Shown here: positions 1-10,818 of the stretch, piece by piece
Position numbering within the stretch: position 1 is the first letter of the stretch
Layout: each line of letters begins with the position of its first letter
Assembly: GCA_036278595.1 (NCBI GenBank)
Contig: DASUKS010000265.1
Location: forward strand, 1-44,203
Source: JADMII01 sp036278595
GTDB lineage: Bacteria > Chloroflexota > Dehalococcoidia > DSTF01 > JACRBR01
Direction of reading: 5' to 3'
DNA: 44,203 nucleotides
The notes under the pieces: model-generated
Told to the model about the DNA's origin: nothing
The model's input: the letters and a program-made list of their open reading frames with translations, nothing else
Databases searched by the model: none
Program-made: the position numbers and the translations under genes

Positions 1-3373
<3,373 letters not shown>

Positions 3374-3381
<8 letters not shown>

Positions 3382-4825
3382 GATTACCGGCTTCCTGAAG
3401 TGGCGGCAGCGCATCACCCCGAAGCGCCGCCCGATCAACGTCCGCATCCTCGACTGGCAAGAGGTCTACGAGCCATTCGATAAGGACGTGCTGCGGCAGC
3501 AGGCCGGCCGCTGCATGGACTGCGGCATCCCCTTTTGCAACAACGGCTGCCCGCTCGGGAACATCATCCCCGACTGGAACGACCTCGTGTATCGCGACCA
3601 CTGGCGCGAGGCGATGGACCGCCTGCACGCGACGAACAACTTCCCGGACTTCACTGGCCGCCTCTGCCCCGCGCCGTGCGAGGCGGCGTGCGTGCTCGGC
3701 ATCAACCAGGACCCGGTCACCATCAAGCAGGTCGAGCTCGAGATCGTCGAGCGCGCCTGGGCCGAGGGCTGGATTCGCCCGATCAAGCCGACCGTGAAGA
3801 CCGGCAAGCGCGTCGCCGTCGTCGGCTCCGGCCCGGCCGGGCTTGCCGCCGCGCAGCAGCTCACGCGCGCCGGCCATGACGTCGTCGTGTACGAGCGCGA
3901 CGACCGCATCGGCGGCCTGCTCCGATACGGCATCCCCGAGTTCAAGATGGAGAAGCGCTTCCTCGACCGGCGCATTGACCAGATGCGCGCGGAAGGCACC
4001 GAGTTCCGCGCGAACGCGCACGTCGGGGTGAACGTCGCCGTCGCTGAACTGCGGCAGTACGACGCCATCGTGCTCGCCGGCGGCGCCACCGCCGCGCGCG
4101 ACCTTCCGATTCCCGGCCGCGAGCTCCGGGGCATCCACCAGGCGATGGAGTACCTGCCGATCGGCAACCACGTGCAGCAGCGCGACATCGCCGAGCCGAC
4201 GATCACCGCCGCCGGCAAGCGGGTCGTGATCATCGGTGGCGGCGACACCGGCGCGGACTGTCTCGGCACGGCGCACCGGCAGGGCGCGCGCTCCGTGCAC
4301 CAATTCGAGATCCTGGCGCGGCCGCCAGAGCTTCGTCCCGATGCCAACCCATGGCCGACGTGGCCAAACATCTTCCGCGTCTCCTCGGCGCACGAAGAGG
4401 GCGGCGAGCGCGTCTACAGCGTGAACACGGAGCAGTTCGTCGGCGACGCCGAAGGCAACCTGCGCGGCCTCGTCGGCCACCAGGTCGAGCTGAAAGACGG
4501 CAAGTTCGAGAAGATCGCCGGCACCGACTTCGAGCTTCCGTGCGAGCTCGTGCTGCTGGCGATGGGCTTCGTCGGCCCGGAGCGCGGCGGCATGCTCGAA
4601 GAGCTCGGCGTCGAGCTGGACGCGCGCGGCAACGTCGCCCGCAACACGGACTTCATGACGAGCGAGTCCGGCGTCTTCGTCTGCGGCGACATGGGCCGCG
4701 GCCAGAGCCTGATCGTCTGGGCGATCGCCGAAGGCCGCGCCGCCGCCGCTGGTGTCGACCGCTACCTCGCCGGCGAGACGCAGCTCCCCAGCCCCATCAT
4801 CCCCACCGCACGCCCGCTGGTCTAA
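3374..4825 (+). CDS. gltD: Glutamate synthase small subunit (NADPH-dependent FAD/Fe-S oxidoreductase)
   Basis: 483 aa, the usual length for bacterial GltD. The N-terminal domain carries two cysteine groups, CMDCGIPFC/NNGCPLGN and LCPAPCEAACVLG, which bind the 4Fe-4S clusters that carry electrons to the large subunit. An FAD Rossmann motif VVGSGPAGLAAA follows near residue 143, and a second nucleotide-binding motif IIGGGDTGADCLG near residue 283 fits NADPH. The C-terminus keeps the FAD-contacting segment GVFVCGDMGRGQSLIVWAIAEG. The ATG lies inside the last codons of gltB, so the two are co-translated and form the NADPH-GOGAT complex for ammonium assimilation. Confidence 0.97.
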
Positions 4826-5021
4826 AGCGCACAGGCCGGACGCCGGCACAGCCGCTCTGCGAACGCAATAGCTCCCGTCCGGCGCCCTCGTGCTCATACG
4901 TCGCCAGATCCTGGATGAGGCTTGCCAGCAAACCGCAACGAGCGGGCACGTTGGCGCAACGCGCGTGCCGCGCCGGACGATCAATCCTCAAACATTGGTG
5001 CGTTCAACAGCGAGGGGTTTC

Positions 5022-5540
5022 ATGAAGAGCAAGTTCGCGATCGCCGGACATCCCATCCACCCGATGCTCGTCGCCATCCCGATCGGGCTGTTCGTCTGGG
5101 CATTCGTCTGCGATCTCGTCTACCTCACCGGCGGCCGCGACCTCATGTGGTACGACCTGGCGTTCTGGACCGGTATCGCCGCCTGGTCGACGGGCCTCAT
5201 CGCCGCCCTTCCGGGGTTCGGGGATTACCTCACGGTCGCCATCAAGACAGACGCGCGAGAGATCGGCGCGGCGCACATGGTGCTGAACGTCACCACCGTC
5301 GCCTTCTTCTTCGTCGCCATGCTGCTGATGCTCGACCGCGGCGCGACGAGCGGCGGCATGCTGGCCGCGGTGATCGTCCTGCACGGCGCCGGCCTCGGAC
5401 TGGTCTCGATCTCCGGCTGGCTCGGCGGCGAGATGGTGTACCGCCACCACATCGCGGTCGTGCCGGACTCCGGCGAGCTGGAGACGCAGGAGGTGAGCCG
5501 CCACGGCGAGCACGGCGCGCTTAGGCCGCGCCCGCGCTAG
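5022..5540 (+). CDS. DUF2231-family integral membrane protein
   Basis: 172 aa from the ATG at 5022. That start is preferred over the in-frame ATG at 4890 because the protein then begins MKSKFAIAGHPIHPMLVAIP; the HPIHPML motif near the N-terminus is the hallmark of DUF2231, and a GAGGGG stretch lies just upstream. About four hydrophobic segments are visible (roughly residues 18-38, 48-66, 86-106 and 115-137). Function is unknown; some relatives lie near haem or redox proteins, but no haem motif beyond the two N-terminal histidines is seen here. It is separated from gltD by 196 bp, so it is probably transcribed independently. Confidence 0.85.
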   Translation: MKSKFAIAGHPIHPMLVAIPIGLFVWAFVCDLVYLTGGRDLMWYDLAFWTGIAAWSTGLIAALPGFGDYLTVAIKTDAREIGAAHMVLNVTTVAFFFVAMLLMLDRGATSGGMLAAVIVLHGAGLGLVSISGWLGGEMVYRHHIAVVPDSGELETQEVSRHGEHGALRPRPR

Positions 5541-5566
5541 GCGCCGCATCGTCTGCTTGCGCTTCG

Positions 5567-5599
5567 TCGGCTCCCGCGTGCGCGCGTCGCGGGAGCCGA
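5567..5599. terminator. Perfect 12-bp hairpin between convergent genes
   Basis: TCGGCTCCCGCG (5567-5578) pairs perfectly with CGCGGGAGCCGA (5588-5599) around a 9-nt loop. It lies between the stop of the DUF2231 gene (plus) and the stop of the phospholipase D-like gene (minus), as expected for a bidirectional terminator. Neither side has a clear U-tract, so intrinsic termination is plausible but unproven. Confidence 0.5.
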
Positions 5600-5671
5600 T
5601 CTGCGTGTAGAACCAGAACACGTGCCAGCGCCGCAGCGCGGAGCGGCGATCCGTCGGGCCTTCGCCGGCTG

Positions 5672-7192
5672 CTAGTGCTCGAAGGTCAGCTCTTCGATCT
5701 CCTCGAGCAGCCAGTCGCCCGGCATCTTGCCGGGTTCGTAGCGCAGCACGGGTGAGCGCAGCGGACGATCGCCGCGCTCGACGATGTCCTTGTTTGTCAG
5801 CGCCAGCCGCCGCCATGCGACATCTACCAGTTCAATCGGATCGGCTCCCGCGACGTCCTCCTCCGAGAGCCCGAGGTGCTCCGACCACAGCTTGACCCTC
5901 AGCTGCGTCGCCAGTGCCTGGTCGTGCGCGAGGACGTTGAGCTCGCTGTCCGTCACCATCCCCCGGTTGTTCAGGTTCGCCGATCCGAGAAGCAGCCACT
6001 CGTCGTCGAAGACTGCGAGCTTCGCGTGCACATACGTCGGCCGGTACCGGAACGGATGCATGCCCGCCGTCGTACCCGACGTATACAGCGTATACGCCTC
6101 AATCGCGCGCCGGCCGGCGTCCGCTTCCCGCAGCAGCTTCACATGCTGGTCGTTGTCCCACTTCCCGCTTGTCGCGCGCGCCGGCAGCACGACCACGATG
6201 CGCGGAAACATCGGCGGCGGGCTGTTCAGCGCATCGAAGAGCGCGTCCATGATCTCGGGCGACCAGAGATACTGGCTCTCGAGGTAAATGAGGCGCTGTG
6301 CGCGTCGGATCGACTCGATGTACGCGTGATGAATACCGAACTCGCCCTTCGGCGCGAAGTCGTACGTCTTCTTCGGGATCGTCCGGACGATCTGCACCGG
6401 CGTGTCCCACCCGGCGCGCACCTCCGGATCGGCGTGCGGGAGGTCGTCCTTGCCCGTCACCGCCTGCCACCGCTGCCGGAAGTTCGCCTCGACGTCCGCG
6501 ACCGCCTGGCCCTCGATGGCCACCGCCGCATCGTGCCAGTTGACCCCGGCGCGCAGCGGGTGCGCGTTTCGGTCCCAGCGGTCGCCCGAGAACGTTGTCA
6601 GGTCGATACCGCCGACGTACGCCTTCTGCCCGTCCACCACCACCGACTTCTGATGATGGCAGTGCGTCATGTGTGCGGTGTGATCGGCGACGGCGACGAG
6701 GTCGCCGTGCACCTCCTTCTGCATCGAGTCGATGAGCTCGTCGACGTCACCGCGCGTCGGCCTGATGATGGCCATCGCGCCTCCCCACAGCAGGATGCGC
6801 ACAGGCACGCGTTGCGCGGCTGCGCGAAGCACTTCGATCAGCCTCGTGCTCGTCAGGTCGTTCATGGAGGACCGGAGGATCGGCACGTGCGCCGTCAGGC
6901 ACCACCCGGCGATGTACACGTAACGCGTTGCGTTCGCGATCGTGGCGTGGAGATCGGTGAAGTACTCCTCCCCGTCGATGAGCGGCGTAAGGTGGTTGTG
7001 CTCGCGCGGCGGGGTGCCGCCCGCGAACCAGCGCGGCTCATCGCCCCACCAGGCATGCCGCAGCTCGCGCTCGCGGCCGGCCTCCAGCGCGGCCGCCTCG
7101 AGCGTGCGGCGATGCGAACGATGGGGGATCCGCGCCGAGCGCAGCCCCACGATCTCTTCCGACCGGACGAGCAGACTACCGAGCAGGCTCAT
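5672..7192 (-). CDS. Phospholipase D-like protein with two HKD motifs
   Basis: 506 aa. Both catalytic HxKxxxxD motifs are intact: H180/K182/D187 (HHQKSVVVDG) and H389/K391/D396 (VHAKLAVFDD), each followed by the GG or GSxNxNxR segment of the family. The pair forms one active site for phosphodiester hydrolysis or transphosphatidylation through a phosphohistidine. No N-terminal membrane segment is seen, unlike cardiolipin synthases; the motif context (SIRRAQRLIYLESQYLW between the motifs) resembles eukaryote-type phospholipase D more than cardiolipin synthase. Substrate is not predictable. It is transcribed away from the CoA-transferase gene and convergent with the DUF2231 gene. Confidence 0.88.
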   Translation of the reverse strand: MSLLGSLLVRSEEIVGLRSARIPHRSHRRTLEAAALEAGRERELRHAWWGDEPRWFAGGTPPREHNHLTPLIDGEEYFTDLHATIANATRYVYIAGWCLTAHVPILRSSMNDLTSTRLIEVLRAAAQRVPVRILLWGGAMAIIRPTRGDVDELIDSMQKEVHGDLVAVADHTAHMTHCHHQKSVVVDGQKAYVGGIDLTTFSGDRWDRNAHPLRAGVNWHDAAVAIEGQAVADVEANFRQRWQAVTGKDDLPHADPEVRAGWDTPVQIVRTIPKKTYDFAPKGEFGIHHAYIESIRRAQRLIYLESQYLWSPEIMDALFDALNSPPPMFPRIVVVLPARATSGKWDNDQHVKLLREADAGRRAIEAYTLYTSGTTAGMHPFRYRPTYVHAKLAVFDDEWLLLGSANLNNRGMVTDSELNVLAHDQALATQLRVKLWSEHLGLSEEDVAGADPIELVDVAWRRLALTNKDIVERGDRPLRSPVLRYEPGKMPGDWLLEEIEELTFEH

Positions 7193-7606
7193 CGGTGCTC
7201 GAACGCAGGCCGCGCCTACGCGAGCAACTCCCCGTTACTGTTCTTATCATCGACCTTCATGCGGCACTACGCCTGGTTGCGCCGAGCCCCGGAGGTGGGC
7301 TGCGCGTGTTGTCGGCTCGCGTCGCGTACCTCCCACGGTGTCCGTACCATACTCGCCGTCACGGCGGCCGTTTCTCGCTCAACCGGCAGCCGCTGCGCCA
7401 CCCGGCCGAATTGTCACCTCGCCGTCGCGTGCGACGCCCGGCGCGATCCGCAGCCGCAAACGACGGCGACAACGGCACGCGCACTCCCCGTGGCGCGCCC
7501 GCCTATACTGCCTGCGATCCCACCGTCGCGCGCGAGCGTACCGCCGCGCTTTCGTCGAGCGCGCGAGCCGGGGTCTGGTGACGCACTGGACGGGGAGGAG
7601 ACGACG
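7193..7606. other. Intergenic region between divergent genes (414 bp)
   Basis: Holds the upstream regions of the phospholipase D-like gene (minus) and the CoA-transferase gene (plus). A TATACT hexamer at 7504-7509 could be a -10 element for the plus-strand gene with a leader of roughly 90 nt, but no good -35 partner is seen 17 bp upstream. An in-frame open stretch runs through the region from the left; it is antisense to the phospholipase gene, arginine-rich and unlike any family I recognise, so it is not called as coding. Confidence 0.4.
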
Positions 7607-8803
7607 ATGGATGGACCGCTGGCGGGCATCCGTGTGCTCGAAGTTGCGAACTGGCTTGCGGCGCCCGCGGGATGCGCGCTGCTCGCAGACTTCGGCGCTG
7701 ACGTCATCAAGGTCGAGCCACCGAACGGCGACCCGTACCGCGGCTACCGCGCGGGCCCGGATGGCAGGCGAACCGCCAACGTCGCGTTCGCCGCGGACAA
7801 TCGCGGCAAGCGTGCGATCACGTTGAGCCTGGACCAGCCCGGCGCGCGCGACGTGCTGTACCGCCTCGTCACCGACGCCGATGTCTTCGTTACCAACCTG
7901 CTGCCGCGCCGCCGCGAGCGCTACGGCCTCACGTACGACGCCCTGACCCAGCACCGCCCCGATCTCATTTTCGTGAGCGTCACGGGCTACGGCTCCGACG
8001 GCCCCGACCGCGATCGCGCGGGCTACGACTACGCGGCCTTCTGGGCCCGCACGGGGATCATGGGCCTGTTCGGCGAACCCGGCACGCCGCCGCCGCCCCA
8101 GCGCCCGGGCATGGGCGATCACACGACCGCCATGCTCATTGCCGGCTCCGTGGCCATGGCGCTGCTCGACCGCCACCGCACCGGGAACGGACAGACGCTC
8201 GATATCTCGCTGCACAACACGGGCCTCTGGGTACTCGCGAGCGACGTCAACGCCGCCCTCCGCGGCAACGAGCCGGCGCGGGTTGCGCGGTCGACCGTGC
8301 CGAATCCGCTCTGGAACAACTACCGCACGAAGGACGGCCGCTGGATCATGCTCGTCATGCTGGTGTCGGACATGTACTGGCCGCAGTTCTGTCGCGCCAT
8401 CGAACGCGAGGAACTCGAGCACGACCCGCGCTTCGCCCGCTTCGACAACCGGAGCGAGAACCGCGAAGAGCTCATCGCGATGCTCGACGAGCTGTTCGCG
8501 GAGCGCACGCTCGAAGAATGGGCGCCAGCGCTGGACGCCCACTCGCTCATCTGGGCGCCGGCAAAGACGCTCGAAGAAGTCATCGCCGACCCCCAGACGC
8601 GCGCTCGCGGCGCCTTCACGACCATCGAGCACCCGGACGCCGGCGACATCGAGATCGTCGACACACCGGTGAAGTTCGGCCGCTCGACGGTCGGCGCGCG
8701 CGGCGCGGCTCCGGAGTTAGGCCAGCACACCGAGCAGGTGTTGATCGACTCCGGCTATGGCTGGGACGAGATCACCGCGTTGCGCGACGCCGGCACCATC
8801 TGA
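7607..8803 (+). CDS. CaiB/BaiF family (class III) CoA-transferase
   Basis: 398 aa from the ATG at 7607, chosen because a strong GGGGAGGAG ribosome-binding site ends 6 nt upstream and the protein then starts with the family's MDGPLAGIRVLEV. The open frame extends far upstream but that part is antisense to the neighbouring gene. Family features: LLADFGADVIKVEPPNGDPYR near residues 26-46, VTGYG near 125, and the expected catalytic aspartate in GDHTTA (D171), followed by RTGNGQTLDISL. Members move CoA between an acyl-CoA donor and a carboxylic acid by a ping-pong mechanism through an aspartyl-CoA thioester. Donor and acceptor cannot be read from sequence. No partner catabolic genes adjoin it. Confidence 0.92.
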   Translation: MDGPLAGIRVLEVANWLAAPAGCALLADFGADVIKVEPPNGDPYRGYRAGPDGRRTANVAFAADNRGKRAITLSLDQPGARDVLYRLVTDADVFVTNLLPRRRERYGLTYDALTQHRPDLIFVSVTGYGSDGPDRDRAGYDYAAFWARTGIMGLFGEPGTPPPPQRPGMGDHTTAMLIAGSVAMALLDRHRTGNGQTLDISLHNTGLWVLASDVNAALRGNEPARVARSTVPNPLWNNYRTKDGRWIMLVMLVSDMYWPQFCRAIEREELEHDPRFARFDNRSENREELIAMLDELFAERTLEEWAPALDAHSLIWAPAKTLEEVIADPQTRARGAFTTIEHPDAGDIEIVDTPVKFGRSTVGARGAAPELGQHTEQVLIDSGYGWDEITALRDAGTI

Positions 8804-8831
8804 TATCGGTCGGCGTGCATCCCAGTTGCGC

Positions 8832-9326
8832 TCAGTCCTGTCGCTCGTCGCGGTGCTCGCGAGTGGGTCCCAATAGCTCATCGTTTGTGTCGACATCGTG
8901 CTCTTCCCTGAACTGGCGGAGCTGCATCTGCAGGAACGGCGCGCGCGCGACCGCTGTTACGAACAGCGCGATGATCCCGACCCCGATGAGCACGTACGCG
9001 ATGGTGAACGCGCGCGCGAGCTCAGTCGTGGGGGCGAAGTCGCCGTACCCCACGGTGGTGAGCGTGATCACGGAGAAGTAGAGCGAGTCGAGCCACCCCC
9101 ACCCTTCTGCGACATGGTAGAACACGGTGCCGGTGACGAGCGCCAGGACAGCGAGCACGAACAGCCCGCGGAACAGCGGCTCCTCGATAAACACGCGCAG
9201 CACCGCTGCGTAGTACCGCCAGACGAGATGCCGCGGCTTCATCGACCGAGCGGCGGGCGGCGGGCGCGAGTCAGCGCTCAGCTCGCGGTCGCCGCGCCTG
9301 TCAGGCTTATGTCTCGTCCTGCTCAT
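8832..9326 (-). CDS. Two-TM potassium channel protein (pore-loop family)
   Basis: 164 aa from the ATG at 9326; the longer open frame is rejected because it runs through the kinase gene in another frame. Two membrane helices (about residues 51-70 and 104-126) flank a pore loop with the canonical K+ selectivity filter TVGYGD (91-96). A 38-residue charged cytosolic tail follows, with no RCK/TrkA-N domain, so this is a minimal channel subunit that would form tetramers. The start overlaps the end of the histidine kinase gene by 20 bp, so the two are likely co-transcribed and translationally coupled. An ATG at 9242 is an alternative start. The gene ends 28 bp from the convergent CoA-transferase gene. 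Confidence 0.88.
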   Translation of the reverse strand: MSRTRHKPDRRGDRELSADSRPPPAARSMKPRHLVWRYYAAVLRVFIEEPLFRGLFVLAVLALVTGTVFYHVAEGWGWLDSLYFSVITLTTVGYGDFAPTTELARAFTIAYVLIGVGIIALFVTAVARAPFLQMQLRQFREEHDVDTNDELLGPTREHRDERQD

Positions 9327-10818
9327 CGACCCCGACTGCCAGCGTGAAGGTGAATTCGGTGCCGCCGCCGGCGCGGCTCGAGGCCCACATCCGGCCGCCC
9401 ATCGCCGTGACCAGCGACCTGCAGACGGCAAGGCCCACGCCCATCCCGGTCGCCATGTCGCTCGTGTCTGGCGATCGATAGAACGCCGCGAACACCGCCT
9501 CCAGCTGCTCCGGCGGGACGCCCGCGCCCCGGTCCCGGACCGCGATCTCGAACTCGCCCGCGTGGCGCCGCACAGCCACGTCGATCGGTTCATCGGGCGG
9601 GCTGTATTTCAGCGCGTTGGTGAGCAGGTTCTCCAGCACTTGCTCAACGACTTCCGGCACGCCGAGCGCAAACGCATGCCCCGGGCAACGCAGGTCGATG
9701 CGATGTCCTGATGCACGATGCGCCATCGCCACCCGCTGGAGCGTGCGACAGAGGGGAAACGGTTCCAGCTCGAGGCTTCTGTCGTCCACGCGTGCCAGCG
9801 TCAGGAGGTTTTCTACGTTGGAGAGCAGGCGCCCGCTCGCGTCCCGCACGTCGTGCAGCGCGTCGCGCAGCATCTCGTCCTCTCTCGCGAACCGCCGCTC
9901 CAGCACTTCGGCGTTACCGGAGATGATGGTCAGCGGCGTCTTCAGCTCGTGAGAGATCATGCCCAGGAACTCGTCCTTCGCGCGGCTCGCCTCGTGTAGG
10001 CGCGCCTCCCGGTCGTGCGCCTCTGTTTCATCGACGTACACCGCAACCGCACCGCACGGCTGCCCCTGATCGAGGAGCGGCGCCGCGCGGGTGCGGATGT
10101 ACACGGTCGCGCCATCTGGCCGGGTCAGCTCGATGCGTTGCTCGCGCGCTGCCTCCCCGGTCATCATCGCGCGGTTCAGCGGAAGCTCCTCGCCGGATAT
10201 GCGTTCCCCTCCATGCCCAAAGCGGATGCCGGCCGGCTGCGTGAAGTCGAACTTCCGGCTGTGGAACCCGAGCATCTCGCTCATCGCGGGGTTGATCTGT
10301 GCCGGCGACCGGTGTCCGGTCGCGCGGGCGATCGCGACACCGACTGGCAGGAGGTCCAGGATCGCTCGCTGCTGCTCCAGTGATCGCGCGAGCGCCCGGC
10401 CGGCAGCGCGGACGCGCTCCAGCAGGACGATGTAGGCCGACGCGATCACCGCGAACGCGATGAGCCTCGTCCAATCACCAGTGCTCGTCTCCCATGAGCC
10501 CGGCGTTGCGCTGCGAGTGTGAAGGCTCAGCGCAGAGCCGCCGGCGATGACCACCGCGCCCGCCGGCAGTCCCCCAAACCACGTCGCAAGCACGGCCGCC
10601 GCCAGATAGAAGGCCACGGTCTCGTGGTCGGTCGCGCGATACGTCGCTCCGCTGAGCACCGCCGCGGTCGCCAGCAGGGCGAGTGCGGCCAGCAGACCCT
10701 GGGACAGTCCGGCATGCGCGGAGATGAGCCAGGATTGATCCGGGCTGGATGCCGCGCGGGGCGTGGTGTCCGCACCACGCCCCGCGAGCCCGCGCGCGCG
10801 CTCCGGCCGCACCATCAC
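9307..10818 (-). CDS. Membrane PAS-domain sensor histidine kinase
   Basis: 503 aa. Hydrophobic segments near residues 41-58, 68-98 and 117-135 resemble a DUF4118-type membrane domain. A PAS-like domain (about 150-262) follows, then a HisKA phosphoacceptor FLGMISHELKTPL with H290, and a HATPase_c domain with an N box (ENLLTNALKYSP, 395-406), G1 box (RDRGAGVP) and G2 box (GMGVGLAV). It should autophosphorylate H290 and pass phosphate to a response regulator, but none is encoded beside it, so it is an orphan kinase. The start (GTG 10818 or ATG 10815) directly abuts the debranching-enzyme stop codon, and the downstream K+ channel overlaps its end, giving a three-gene unit. Confidence 0.92.
   Translation of the reverse strand: MMVRPERARGLAGRGADTTPRAASSPDQSWLISAHAGLSQGLLAALALLATAAVLSGATYRATDHETVAFYLAAAVLATWFGGLPAGAVVIAGGSALSLHTRSATPGSWETSTGDWTRLIAFAVIASAYIVLLERVRAAGRALARSLEQQRAILDLLPVGVAIARATGHRSPAQINPAMSEMLGFHSRKFDFTQPAGIRFGHGGERISGEELPLNRAMMTGEAAREQRIELTRPDGATVYIRTRAAPLLDQGQPCGAVAVYVDETEAHDREARLHEASRAKDEFLGMISHELKTPLTIISGNAEVLERRFAREDEMLRDALHDVRDASGRLLSNVENLLTLARVDDRSLELEPFPLCRTLQRVAMAHRASGHRIDLRCPGHAFALGVPEVVEQVLENLLTNALKYSPPDEPIDVAVRRHAGEFEIAVRDRGAGVPPEQLEAVFAAFYRSPDTSDMATGMGVGLAVCRSLVTAMGGRMWASSRAGGGTEFTFTLAVGVDEQDET

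Noticed and set aside
5876..8803. A 975-aa open frame on the plus strand
   Set aside because: Only the last 398 residues match a family (CoA-transferase). The first part is antisense to the two-HKD gene and arginine-rich; the real start at 7607 has a strong ribosome-binding site.
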